Part shown: positions 7,742 to 15,178 of the stretch, piece by piece
Layout of the letters: each line of letters opens with the position of its first letter
How positions within the stretch are numbered: position 1 is the first letter of the stretch
Source of the DNA: Pseudomonas sp. LS-2
GTDB taxonomy: Bacteria; Pseudomonadota; Gammaproteobacteria; Pseudomonadales; Pseudomonadaceae
Length of the DNA stretch: 39,413 bases
Reading direction: 5' to 3'
Assembly (NCBI RefSeq): GCF_003605735.1
Contig: NZ_QXTJ01000044.1
Location: forward strand, 2,744-42,156
The notes under the pieces: generated by a model
What the model was told of the DNA's origin: nothing
The model's input: only the letters and a program-made list of their open reading frames with translations
Databases searched by the model: none
Translations under genes and position numbers: made by a program

Positions 7742-8572
7742 TCAATCCCGCCCGTCGCTTTCATCGAGCACCACCGCGTGATGGGTCGCCGGTGGCGTCA
7801 CCGCGATGCGAAAAGGCTGGAAAATTCTGAACATCTGCCCGTTCTCACGCAACTGCCTGAGCAGTTCGCTGAAGCGCTCGCCGGTGATCGGTGCGTTCGG
7901 CCGTAGCAGCGCAAAGTGCCGATAGACCTGGTCCACGCGGTCGGAAACCAGGTATTGGTCGGCGTCTGCAGGATTGCTCGCCAGGAACGTGCTCAGGTAC
8001 GAGCGTGTCACCAATGCGATATCCGCCCGATCGCGCAGCACCATCAGAAGGTTGCTGTCGTGGGAATACGTCAGCGTGGCGTTGTAATGCTCGGTGAGGA
8101 ACTTGGGATCCGCGTCGAAATGCGCAAACGCGTAGTGATAACCACTGAATAGCGCAAGGCGCTTGCCATGAAGGTCATCGAAGTAGTGCTGCGTGCGGTC
8201 TGAAGTCCGATGGGCGACGAAGATTTCTGCGTCCTCCAGCCCCATGTCGACATCCTCATGGGGAATGTCCTTCCATCCCCAAGCCGGATTTTCGAAGATC
8301 GCCATGTCGAAGCGAGCCTGCTGGAAATCACGGAAACGACGGGGAATCGAGGTCGGCACCATCTCGAACCGGTAGTCGCTCTGCATGGCATTCAACGCCT
8401 GGACCATCTGCGGCAACAAACCGGTGTCTTCGCCGCGCTCGGGACGAATCGTGTACGGCGGAAAATGCGCCGCGCCGATTCTCACGACCTGCGCCGCGCC
8501 AGCCTGACACGCACACAGCATGGCCGTAAACGACAGCAGCGTTTTCAAAGCCATCCGCACTGGCATAGACAT
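7742..8572 (-). CDS. Periplasmic solute-binding protein, SBP_bac_3 type
   Basis: A 276-residue periplasmic protein of the amino-acid-type extracellular binding family 3. A signal peptide runs to about residue 26 (ALKTLLSFTAMLCACQAGA, cut before AQVVRIG). The mature protein begins VRIGAAHFPPYTIRP...TGLLPQMVQAL, the family opening, and contains FDMAIFENPAWGW and GKRLALFSGY later. The ATG at 8572 has AGAGG about 11 bases upstream; ATGs at 8635 and 8554 are alternatives. No ABC permease or ATPase is adjacent, so it is an orphan binding protein, perhaps serving a distant transporter or a sensor. The ligand is unknown. Confidence 0.78.
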   Translation of the reverse strand: MSMPVRMALKTLLSFTAMLCACQAGAAQVVRIGAAHFPPYTIRPERGEDTGLLPQMVQALNAMQSDYRFEMVPTSIPRRFRDFQQARFDMAIFENPAWGWKDIPHEDVDMGLEDAEIFVAHRTSDRTQHYFDDLHGKRLALFSGYHYAFAHFDADPKFLTEHYNATLTYSHDSNLLMVLRDRADIALVTRSYLSTFLASNPADADQYLVSDRVDQVYRHFALLRPNAPITGERFSELLRQLRENGQMFRIFQPFRIAVTPPATHHAVVLDESDGRD

Positions 8573-8890
8573 CAAGACAAAATACCTCTGGCGAATCGGA
8601 TTACGTAAGCTATGCGTTTGCGAACGATTAGACAACGGTCAAACAAACTGAAAGCCAGCTCGATTCACAGGCTTGATCTACATGCCCGAGTCTGGGCGAT
8701 GATACTCGTGAGCCATCTAAAGACGGAAGACAGCCACGGTTTCACCGATTAAAAACCTTGCTGTACGGCACCCTCGATCATCCCGCCAGTCCCATTCTCG
8801 AGTTTTCCCCCGGTTGCGAGGTTGGACGCAATCGACTTAATGTGACTACGCTCCATGGCGGTGCCACGGGTTAGGAAACTGGAGTTCGAT
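8573..8890. other. Divergent intergenic region
   Basis: Separates the leftward binding-protein gene from the rightward exonuclease gene. I find no RNA gene, repeat or convincing -35/-10 pair. Short reading frames here lack ribosome sites and similarity. Confidence 0.4.
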
Positions 8891-9433
8891 ATGCCCCACT
8901 GGTTGGTGATAGATCTGGAGGCCACCACCGAAGAAGGGGGATGGCCAGTGGCAGAAATGGAGATCATCGAAATCGGCGCCTGTGTCGTCAATGCGGACGG
9001 TCGGGAAATCGATCACTTCGAACGTTTCGTGCGCCCGGCGCGGCGGCCGCTCCTGACGCCGTTCTGTCGGCAGTTGACCCACATACAACAGGCGCAGATC
9101 GACTCGGCATCGCCGTTGCCCACCATCTGGCCTCAATTCGAGCGCTGGTTGAGCCATCACCGAACGCGACTGGTGGGTTGGGTCAGTTGGGGAGACTACG
9201 ACCGTCAACAGTTGGAACTGCAGTGGCAACAGCTTGAGCTCAGCAGTGAGCTTAGCGCACTGGCGCACATCAATCTCAAGCAGCGCTTCGCCCAGGCGCG
9301 GCAGTTGCACAAGCCCTGCGGGCTGAACACAGCGCTGCAACTGGCGGGCATGCACTTCAATGGTCAACAACACCGGGCACTCAGCGATGCGCGCAATACC
9401 GCAAGACTGCTGCCGTTAGTGATTCCTGCCTGA
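8891..9433 (+). CDS. DnaQ-like DEDDh 3'-5' exonuclease
   Basis: A 180-residue exonuclease-domain protein, probably acting on single-stranded nucleic acid ends in the cytoplasm. The DEDDh residues are visible: DLEAT in motif I (near residue 8), the WGDYD region for motif II (near 97-101) and HRALSDARNTARLL (His and Asp) for motif III near the C-terminus. The single-domain size and the layout resemble the ERI-1/KapD group of exonucleases more than the DNA polymerase III epsilon subunit. The ATG at 8891 has GGAG 8 bases upstream, and the fold begins at WLVIDLEAT; an upstream ATG at 8855 would add 12 residues. It is followed after 90 bases by ppnP in the same direction. Confidence 0.88.
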   Translation: MPHWLVIDLEATTEEGGWPVAEMEIIEIGACVVNADGREIDHFERFVRPARRPLLTPFCRQLTHIQQAQIDSASPLPTIWPQFERWLSHHRTRLVGWVSWGDYDRQQLELQWQQLELSSELSALAHINLKQRFAQARQLHKPCGLNTALQLAGMHFNGQQHRALSDARNTARLLPLVIPA

Positions 9434-9523
9434 CCGGTGACGCCTTTCTCAAAGCGGATGACGTCCTTTTGTACGTTGGGCATACTGTTCGACCTTTTTC
9501 AGCCCTTTCCAAGGAAATCAGCC

Positions 9524-9811
9524 ATGTTCAAGGTCAACGAGTATTTCGACGGCACCGTCAAGTCCATCGCCTTTCAACAAGCCGAAGGCACAGCCACCAT
9601 CGGCGTCATGGCCCCAGGAAAATACAACTTCGGCACAGCTGATCGGGAAATCATGCATGTCATCTCCGGCGCGCTGAAAGTGCTGCTGCCAGGCAGCGAC
9701 ACCTGGGAAACGTTCAACGCGGGCGATCAGTTCCGCGTGCCGGCCAACAGCAAGTTCGATCTGGACGTCAGCGTCGAGACCGCTTACCTCTGCGAATACC
9801 GCAAGGACTGA
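9524..9811 (+). CDS. ppnP: Pyrimidine/purine nucleoside phosphorylase (DUF1255 cupin)
   Basis: A 95-residue cupin-fold protein of the PpnP/YaiE family. These enzymes cleave several purine and pyrimidine nucleosides with phosphate to a base and ribose-1-phosphate. The family hallmarks MFKVNEYFDG, IGVMAPGKYNFGTA, EIMHVISGALKVLLP and FRVPANSKFDL are all present, and the length matches. The start at 9524 has AAGGAA 7 bases upstream; the frame is open further upstream but without similarity. It lies in the same direction as the exonuclease gene, with a 90-base gap. A REP palindrome follows the stop. Confidence 0.95.
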   Translation: MFKVNEYFDGTVKSIAFQQAEGTATIGVMAPGKYNFGTADREIMHVISGALKVLLPGSDTWETFNAGDQFRVPANSKFDLDVSVETAYLCEYRKD

Positions 9812-9833
9812 CGCTTCTCTGTTTGAATGATCC

Positions 9834-9899
9834 GTAGCAGCACGACTTGCCCGCGGTGGTGCCTATGAGATCGCCACCGCCGGCAAGCCGTGCTGCTAC
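9834..9899. repeat. REP palindrome A2
   Basis: Inverted repeat with arms GTAGCAGCACGACTTGCCCG continuing CGGTGG on the left and gCCACCGCCGGCAAGCCGTG ending CTGCTAC on the right. It lies between the convergent stops of ppnP and the ABC exporter gene and may serve both as terminator. It adjoins a tandem duplication of the exporter gene's end. Confidence 0.85.
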
Positions 9900-9998
9900 A
9901 GAAGTCAGACTTGACTGTCTTCCAAACCTCGACGCCAAGCCTTTGGGCTACAGAAGTCAGACCTGACTGGCTTCTACACCTTGATTGAATTGCAATGC
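9895..9998. repeat. Imperfect 52-bp tandem duplication at the end of the ABC exporter gene
   Basis: The segment starting at 9947 repeats the one starting at 9895: 33 of the first 38 bases are identical. The copy at 9947 contains the true last codons of the ABC gene on the minus strand (GVEASQV and stop). The copy at 9895 encodes GLEDSQV and a stop in the equivalent frame. Each copy is followed, on the minus strand, by TTCTGTAGC and a REP-like arm, perfect in one case and degraded in the other. Confidence 0.8.
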
Positions 9999-11738
9999 CG
10001 CCAGCCGCGCATACAGCGGATTACTGGCAATCAGTTGCTGATGTGTGCCCACCGCCACCAGTTTCCCCTGATCCATGACCGCAATCCGGTCGGCGTTCTG
10101 CACGGTGGCCAGTCTGTGGGCGATCACCAGGGTCGTGCGGTCTTTCATCAGCGTCGGCAACGCTTGCTGGATCAGATACTCGCTCTGCGCATCCAGCGCG
10201 CTGGTGGCCTCGTCCAGCAAGAGAATCGGTGCATCGGCCAACAGGGCGCGAGCAATTGCCAGACGCTGGCGCTGCCCGCCCGACAGTCCCAGGCCACCAT
10301 CGCCCAGATGCGTCTGATACCCCTGCGAAAGCAGTTGAATGAATTCATGGGCGTGAGCGATGCGCGCAGCGGCCTCGACCTGTTCCATCGTCGCGTCGGG
10401 ATTGCCGTAACGGATGTTGTCCTCGACGCTGCCGAAAAACAGCGCCGGCGTCTGCGACACCCAGGCGAAACAGCGGCGCAGGTCCTGCGGATCGAGACGT
10501 TGCGCGGGCAATCCTTCCACCAGAATCTGCCCCTGCTGCGGGTCATAGAAGCGCAGGAGCAAATCGAACAGGGTCGACTTGCCGGCCCCCGACGGCCCTA
10601 CCAGCGCCAGCGTTTCCCCGGCTTCGATGGTCAGACTCAAACCTTCTACCGCATTGCGTTCGGGCTGTGAGGGATAGGCGAAACTGACGTTTTCCAGCGC
10701 CAGCCGGCCGCTGATCCGCTCAGGCAGCGTCAGCAGATCGCTGGCCGGAGGCGTGATTTCGCTGCGCGCCTGCAGGAGTTCGGTGATGCGCTCGGCCGCC
10801 CCGGCCGCGCGCTGCAACTCGCCGATGACCTCACTCAAGGTGCCAAAGGCGCTGCCGACGATCAGGCTGTAGAACACGAACGCCGCCAGTTCACCGCCCG
10901 AAATACGCCCGGCGATCACATCCATGCCACCGACCCAGAGCATCACCGCCACCGCCCCGAGCACCAGCACGATGACCAGGGTGATCAGCCATGAACGCTG
11001 AAGGATCCGCTTGCGCGCGGTTTCGAAAGCACCTTCGGCCGTTTGCGAAAAACGCTGCCGATCCTGCTCCTGATGGTTGTAGGCCTGGACTGTCTTGATC
11101 TGCCCCAGCGCTTCGGACACATAGCTGCCAACGTCCGCCACTCGGTCCTGGCTTTCCCGGGACAGGCTGCGAACCCGTCGCCCGAAAATCAGGATCGGCG
11201 CGACCACCAACGGCAATGCAACGACCACGATGCTCGTCAGCTTGGGGTTGGTGAAGAACAGCAGGATCACCCCGCCGATCACCATGAGCGCATTGCGCAG
11301 GAACATCGACAGCGACGAGCCAATGACCGACTGCAGCAAGGTGGTATCGGCAGTCAGACGGGACTGGATTTCCGAGCTGCGGTTATTCTCGTAAAAGCCG
11401 GGATGCAGGCTGACCAGGTGATCGAACACCTGCTTGCGCAGATCGGCCACCACCCGCTCGCCGATCCACGACACCAGGTAGAAGCGGGTGAAGGTGCCTA
11501 CCGCGAGCGCCAGAATCAGCAACATGAACAGGCCGATGGTCTCGTTGAGCAAGGTCGGCGAACGGGTCATGAACCCCTGATCGACCATCAATTTGATGCC
11601 CTGCCCCATGGACAGGGTGATCCCCGCGGTGACGATCAGCGCCACCAGCGCGCCGAGCGCCTGCGTGCGATAGGGCGCGATCATGCGCATTGCCAGGCGG
11701 ATGGCGTGACGCTGACGCCCCGAAAACACTGATGCCAT
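9957..11738 (-). CDS. MsbA-related ABC exporter, fused membrane and ATPase domains
   Basis: A 593-residue half-transporter that should work as a homodimer in the inner membrane. Six membrane helices occupy about residues 20-310. The ATPase domain (about 345-580) has Walker A GPSGAGKST, signature LSGGQRQR, Walker B ILLLDEATSALD and the switch IAHRLAT, all intact. It resembles the MsbA-related exporters of unknown substrate found in many Proteobacteria; lipid or drug export is plausible, and it is not the essential msbA by context, since no lpxK neighbour is seen. AGGTG precedes the ATG by 6-7 bases. The end of the gene overlaps a 52-bp tandem duplication associated with a REP element. Confidence 0.9.
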   Translation of the reverse strand: MASVFSGRQRHAIRLAMRMIAPYRTQALGALVALIVTAGITLSMGQGIKLMVDQGFMTRSPTLLNETIGLFMLLILALAVGTFTRFYLVSWIGERVVADLRKQVFDHLVSLHPGFYENNRSSEIQSRLTADTTLLQSVIGSSLSMFLRNALMVIGGVILLFFTNPKLTSIVVVALPLVVAPILIFGRRVRSLSRESQDRVADVGSYVSEALGQIKTVQAYNHQEQDRQRFSQTAEGAFETARKRILQRSWLITLVIVLVLGAVAVMLWVGGMDVIAGRISGGELAAFVFYSLIVGSAFGTLSEVIGELQRAAGAAERITELLQARSEITPPASDLLTLPERISGRLALENVSFAYPSQPERNAVEGLSLTIEAGETLALVGPSGAGKSTLFDLLLRFYDPQQGQILVEGLPAQRLDPQDLRRCFAWVSQTPALFFGSVEDNIRYGNPDATMEQVEAAARIAHAHEFIQLLSQGYQTHLGDGGLGLSGGQRQRLAIARALLADAPILLLDEATSALDAQSEYLIQQALPTLMKDRTTLVIAHRLATVQNADRIAVMDQGKLVAVGTHQQLIASNPLYARLAALQFNQGVEASQV

Positions 11739-12036
11739 GAATTACACCTGATAGCCGACTCGAGCGCAGAGCCTACACCGGCGCTCGAATGCACGCTCGT
11801 CGACTTTCGCTGAACTCAGGAGATCAGGGCCAGTCTGGTTAAGGGTGTCCACGCAAGGCCGACGATGCGTTATGACGGCAACCGAGGAAGGTTATGGTGG
11901 ATCGGTCTAACGGCAGGGTGGCGATTACGCCATTCATCTGTTGCACTGAAGGGACGCTCCAGGCGTCCCGGGATGTCATGGCGTGGTCATCAAGCGTGGA
12001 TAACGTGAATCGCACAACCTGATGAGGAGACAGGCC
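11739..12036. other. Divergent intergenic region with a GC-rich hairpin
   Basis: Contains the promoters of the ABC exporter (-) and of the small PA1571-like gene (+). At 11951-11969 lies the inverted repeat GGGACGC-TCCAG-GCGTCCC, about 68 bases before the small gene. No T-run follows, so its role is open. I see no gene here. Confidence 0.4.
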
Positions 12037-12213
12037 ATGAGCTTGCAGAACAGCAGCAATCAAGAACCCGTCGTTCGTCCGCAGCCCGAAGCACAGCTGG
12101 GCGGCGCCATCTTTGACAAGAACGGGAAAGAAATCCTGATTACTGAAGAGATGGTTCAGGCCGCATGTCAGGAATGCGAAAAGTACTGGGTCAAACCTGA
12201 AAAACAAGACTGA
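12037..12213 (+). CDS. Small PA1571-like protein of unknown function
   Basis: A 58-residue hydrophilic protein (MSLQNSSNQEPVV ... LGGAIFDKNGKEILITEEMVQAACQECEKYW). The pattern GGAIFD.NGKEI.ITE.MV..AC resembles a small Pseudomonas family represented by PA1571, from memory; no function is known. GAGGAG lies 7 bases before the ATG at 12037, which is better placed than the in-frame ATG at 12022. A strong intrinsic terminator follows 17 bases after the stop, so it is a single-gene transcript. Confidence 0.75.
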   Translation: MSLQNSSNQEPVVRPQPEAQLGGAIFDKNGKEILITEEMVQAACQECEKYWVKPEKQD

Positions 12214-12230
12214 TGAACAAGCCTCCTTGA

Positions 12231-12256
12231 AACCCGGCCTCGATGCCGGGTTTTTT
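12231..12256 (+). terminator. Rho-independent terminator of the PA1571-like gene
   Basis: Stem AACCCGGC, loop CTCGAT, stem GCCGGGTT followed by TTTT. The T-run on the plus strand fits termination after the small gene and insulates the downstream zeta kinase gene. Confidence 0.85.
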
Positions 12257-12354
12257 ATGGGCGCTGAAAACCTCTTCTAAAGTTGCCCACAGAATATGAA
12301 GAAAAGCCCTACTACCCAGTCCATTGACTAGAACCCGCCAACATAGTTACGTCC

Positions 12355-12390
12355 GTTCCTGATTGATAAACCCTCCAACCCATCAGGAAC
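12355..12390. promoter_or_regulatory. Inverted repeat just upstream of the zeta kinase gene
   Basis: Two perfect 9-bp arms, GTTCCTGAT (12355-12363) and ATCAGGAAC (12382-12390), separated by 18 bases and ending 7 bases before the ATG. A TTGACT lies at 12324-12329, but no good -10 follows at standard spacing. The repeat may be an operator or a leader hairpin that hides the start region. No clear ribosome site is visible except AGGAAC inside the right arm. Confidence 0.5.
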
Positions 12391-12397
12391 ACTTCAC

Positions 12398-13378
12398 ATG
12401 CCCCGTAACAGCCTTTACAGCTATACCGAAGCGGACCTCAATAAGGCCTACAGCGAAATTGCACCGCAACTCTTCGATTCCGTCCCTGAAGCGAACAAGG
12501 ATACTGTTGCTCCCAAAATGCTCATTGTCGCGGGCGTCCAGGGATCAGGCAAAACCTATCTGCTGGAGAAATCGCTTTTGCACGGCGGTTACAAGGACTT
12601 CATCAGGCCTTACATTCTTGAGTATCGCACCCACCACCCACAGTACGCACAGATGATCGAGCACGGCGTACTGCATGCTTATGAACATACAGAGCAATTT
12701 ATCTGGGACTTGAGCAAGAAAATTTTTAAAGACGCATTCAGTAATAATTACAACATCATCATTGAATCAGCGCTGGACAGCATCGACTTCGCCGCATTGC
12801 CCGCGCATGCCGTCAGCAAGGGCTATCAGTTCGACGTTCATCTCATCGGATGCAAGCGTGAGTTCGCCCACGTTTCGACGATTGAACGCGCCTTGAAAAG
12901 CGTTGAAGGCAGGGAAATGGAGCGCTTCGTGGACATGTCGACCATTGACGACAGCATGGCAAACGCCCAATCGATCCTGACCGCAGTCGAGAATGCCTGC
13001 GCAACGTCGGTGGGTTCGAGGATCACCCTGTACGAACGCGGATTCGGTGTGTTGCGAGACCGTCGCGAGGTGTGCAGCAGCCTTTGTACGAAGCCCAGCG
13101 AATTGGTTGCACAACCCATCACCGATGAAAGTGGAGCGTCCATCCAGCCTGAACTCCACGCGATGCGCATCGTACGCAACCCGGAAGCGAACAAGCCTTG
13201 TGCCTTCAACAATTACATCAGACTGGTCAACGCGCCAATCGTGTCACTGGACGAGCGAGGTGAAACGTTGAAGGCTGCGCACCTCGCGCTGGCTAAGGCA
13301 GAGCGATGCAAGGAGCCGGTGCCACACCGCGTATTCAACGATCTTTCTGCCTACATCGTGAAGTATGTTTTCCGCTAA
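12398..13378 (+). CDS. Solitary zeta-toxin-like kinase
   Basis: A 326-residue P-loop kinase. Residues 42-53 hold a hydrophobic strand and Walker A (GVQGSGKT, 46-53). NIIIESALDS near 119-128 corresponds to the conserved strand-Glu segment of zeta toxins, and the ERALKSVEGREMERF region near 163-177 to the arginine-rich substrate loop. Zeta toxins phosphorylate UDP-N-acetylglucosamine; related P-loop kinases in effectors use other substrates, so the target here is uncertain. The protein is longer than classical zeta (about 290). No epsilon- or PezA-like antitoxin gene lies next to it. A likely ribosome site (AGGAAC) sits within the right arm of an inverted repeat. The stop overlaps the end of pdxB by three to four bases, tail to tail. 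Confidence 0.8.
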   Translation: MPRNSLYSYTEADLNKAYSEIAPQLFDSVPEANKDTVAPKMLIVAGVQGSGKTYLLEKSLLHGGYKDFIRPYILEYRTHHPQYAQMIEHGVLHAYEHTEQFIWDLSKKIFKDAFSNNYNIIIESALDSIDFAALPAHAVSKGYQFDVHLIGCKREFAHVSTIERALKSVEGREMERFVDMSTIDDSMANAQSILTAVENACATSVGSRITLYERGFGVLRDRREVCSSLCTKPSELVAQPITDESGASIQPELHAMRIVRNPEANKPCAFNNYIRLVNAPIVSLDERGETLKAAHLALAKAERCKEPVPHRVFNDLSAYIVKYVFR

Positions 13379-14517
13379 ACCAAGGCGGCACCGAGCGCGG
13401 CGACCATCTGGCCCAGAACCTCTGACTCTCCGTTGATGGCCACCCGCAGGCCTTCTATTTCCCGGCGCGGTGGATAGTGTTTGCGCAGGGCGTCGAAGGC
13501 CTGGCGCTGCCGGGTCGAGTCACCGACCAGGCTGCGCCGAAAATCCGCGTCATCGCGACGCGGATCATAAACGCCACGGCAAACGGTGTTCAGCGCCCAC
13601 GCCGGATCGGTCTCGGCATCGAGTGTCAGTTGCGCCAGCCATGGCCTGGGTAGCAGATCGTCGAGGCTGATCGTCGGCGATTGACCGAGGTGCGCGCACA
13701 GCGCCTGATAGATTTGCGCGGTGCCGCGCTGGCGACCGTCGAGGCTGTACCCGGCAATGTGCGGCGTGCCGATGACGCATAGCTCGGCAAGCTCCACGTC
13801 CACTCGAGGCTCTTCTTCCCAGACGTCCAGCACCGCTTGCAGGTCCTCGCGCTCAAGCAGGACTTCACGCAGCGCGCTGTTATCGATGATCGGACCGCGC
13901 GCAGCGTTGATCAGCCAGGCGCCTTGCCTGAGTTGCTGCAAACGCGCGCGATCGAAGAGATGCCAGGTTGGCAGTTCAGCGGACGTGTTCAACGGCGTGT
14001 GCAAGCTGATGACGTCGCAACGGGCGACGATTTCATCGAGGCTGACGTAATCGCCACCTTCCGCCGCCTGGCGTGGCGGATCACAGACCAGCACGTTCCA
14101 GCCCAGACCGCGCAATACCTTGACCAAGCGACCACCCACCTGCCCTGCTCCCACCACGCCGTAAGTGCGCCGGGTCAGGTCGGCCCCTTCGATTTCGGCC
14201 AGGGTCAGGAGGCTGCCGAGCACGTAATCCACGACGCCACGGGCATTGCAGCCCGGGGCGCTGGACCATCGAATGCCCGCTGCGTCGAGGTAATCGAGGT
14301 CAAGGTGATCGGTGCCGATGGTGCAGGTGCCGACGAAACGAACCGGCGTGCCTTCAAGCAATTCACGGGTCACTCTGGTGACCGAGCGCACCAACAGAAT
14401 ATCGGCGTCCGCCACCGCAGCGCGGTCGAGGGTGCGTCCCGGATAACGACGGATGTCGCCAAAACCGGAAAAGAACGCGTCGAGCAGTGGAATGTTTTCG
14501 TCAGCAACTATGCGCAT
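13375..14517 (-). CDS. pdxB: Erythronate-4-phosphate dehydrogenase
   Basis: Second step of the DXP-dependent pyridoxal phosphate pathway: oxidises 4-phosphoerythronate to 2-oxo-3-hydroxy-4-phosphobutanoate. The protein has 380 residues, the family length, beginning MRIVADENIPLLDAFF. The 2-hydroxyacid dehydrogenase core has the Rossmann motif GVVGAGQVGGRL, the catalytic Arg in NAARGPIID, Glu in DVWEEEPR and His in TPHIAGYS. The PdxB-specific C-terminal dimerisation domain follows (after about residue 285). The start at 14517 has GGGAG 7 bases upstream. It lies downstream of tusA in the same direction with an 86-base gap and may share its promoter. Confidence 0.97.
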   Translation of the reverse strand: MRIVADENIPLLDAFFSGFGDIRRYPGRTLDRAAVADADILLVRSVTRVTRELLEGTPVRFVGTCTIGTDHLDLDYLDAAGIRWSSAPGCNARGVVDYVLGSLLTLAEIEGADLTRRTYGVVGAGQVGGRLVKVLRGLGWNVLVCDPPRQAAEGGDYVSLDEIVARCDVISLHTPLNTSAELPTWHLFDRARLQQLRQGAWLINAARGPIIDNSALREVLLEREDLQAVLDVWEEEPRVDVELAELCVIGTPHIAGYSLDGRQRGTAQIYQALCAHLGQSPTISLDDLLPRPWLAQLTLDAETDPAWALNTVCRGVYDPRRDDADFRRSLVGDSTRQRQAFDALRKHYPPRREIEGLRVAINGESEVLGQMVAALGAALV

Positions 14518-14603
14518 GGTGGGCTCCCTGGAGTGGCGGCAGTGTAGGCGCTGACGCACGGACGAGCCAGCGCGGCGCGACGCCATACCGGGATTGACGG
14601 GCT

Positions 14604-14858
14604 TCAGCCCAGCTTCTTGCGAATCCAGTAGAGGTACACACCGTCGGCGGCCTGCTTCTCCACCAGTTCATGATCGAGAAACACACAGAACTTGGGAATG
14701 TCGCGCTGGGTCGAAGGGTCGGTTGCGATGACTTTGAGCAAGCCACCGGCTGGAAGATCGCGCACCTTCTGGTGCAGCATCATCACAGGCTCCGGGCAAT
14801 TGAGCCCGGTGGCGTCGAGGACCGCGTCAACGGCAAGGCTTTGAATGGAATCAGACAT
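14604..14858 (-). CDS. tusA: Sulfurtransferase TusA
   Basis: An 84-residue cytoplasmic sulfur carrier that relays sulfur from a cysteine desulfurase, for example to tRNA 2-thiouridine synthesis and molybdenum cofactor enzymes. The signature CPEP with catalytic Cys21 sits in DATGLNCPEPVMMLHQKVR, followed by VIATDPSTQRDIPKFC, both typical. GGAG lies 7 bases before the ATG. It is probably the first gene of a tusA-pdxB transcript, with a predicted promoter about 25 bases upstream. Confidence 0.96.
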   Translation of the reverse strand: MSDSIQSLAVDAVLDATGLNCPEPVMMLHQKVRDLPAGGLLKVIATDPSTQRDIPKFCVFLDHELVEKQAADGVYLYWIRKKLG

Positions 14859-14882
14859 GGGGCACTCCGGAAACTGGCGGAC

Positions 14883-14911
14883 ATTGTCGCTTAAATGACA
14901 AGGGGCGCCAA
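14883..14911 (-). promoter_or_regulatory. Predicted sigma-70 promoter of tusA
   Basis: On the minus strand, TTGGCG (-35) and GACAAT (-10) are 17 bases apart, placing the start near 14876, 18 bases before the tusA ATG. The -10 overlaps an imperfect palindrome TTGTCGCTTAAATGACAA (14884-14901). Confidence 0.4.
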
Positions 14912-14964
14912 TCCGCGCTTCGTCCGACCGTCTTGCCGAGGTCAGGAATCAGGCTGCAAACATG

Positions 14965-15032
14965 TGTAGCAGCACGGCTGTCGGCGGTAGCAGGCGTGAG
15001 TACGCCACCGCCGATAAGCCGGACTGTTGCAG
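14965..15032. repeat. REP palindrome A3
   Basis: Arms TGTAGCAGCACGGCTG-TCGG and GCCACCGCCGATAAGCCGGA followed by CTGTTGCAG. Clearly of the common family, but with a one-base deletion in the left arm and several changes on the right. Confidence 0.7.
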
Positions 15033-15119
15033 GGATTAATCGGATGCAAACTCGCTGTTCACACAGGTCAACTACGCTGCTGCCTACAAGGTTTGTAGGA
15101 TTCTGCGACATCTTGGCGG

Positions 15120-15148
15120 TTGGTGATGCACGACCCCGTGCGTATGAT
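15120..15148 (+). promoter_or_regulatory. Predicted sigma-70 promoter of the mnh operon
   Basis: TTGGTG (15120-15125) and TATGAT (15143-15148) are separated by exactly 17 bases. Transcription should start near 15155, about 24 bases before the mnhA ATG. A TTGACA at 15151 is too close to the gene to be a -35. Confidence 0.6.
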
Positions 15149-15178
15149 CCTTGACATTTATTCGCAGATTAGAAGCCT

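Larger units (their letters stand above)
14859..15178. other. Divergent intergenic region between tusA and mnhA
   Basis: Holds a predicted tusA promoter (14883-14911, minus), a REP palindrome (14965-15032) and the mnhA promoter (15120-15148, plus). Nothing in it looks coding. Confidence 0.6.

Noticed and set aside
15151..15178. TTGACA at 15151 as the -35 of the mnh operon
   Set aside because: A -10 would fall at or beyond the mnhA start codon; the TTGGTG-17-TATGAT pair just upstream is better placed.
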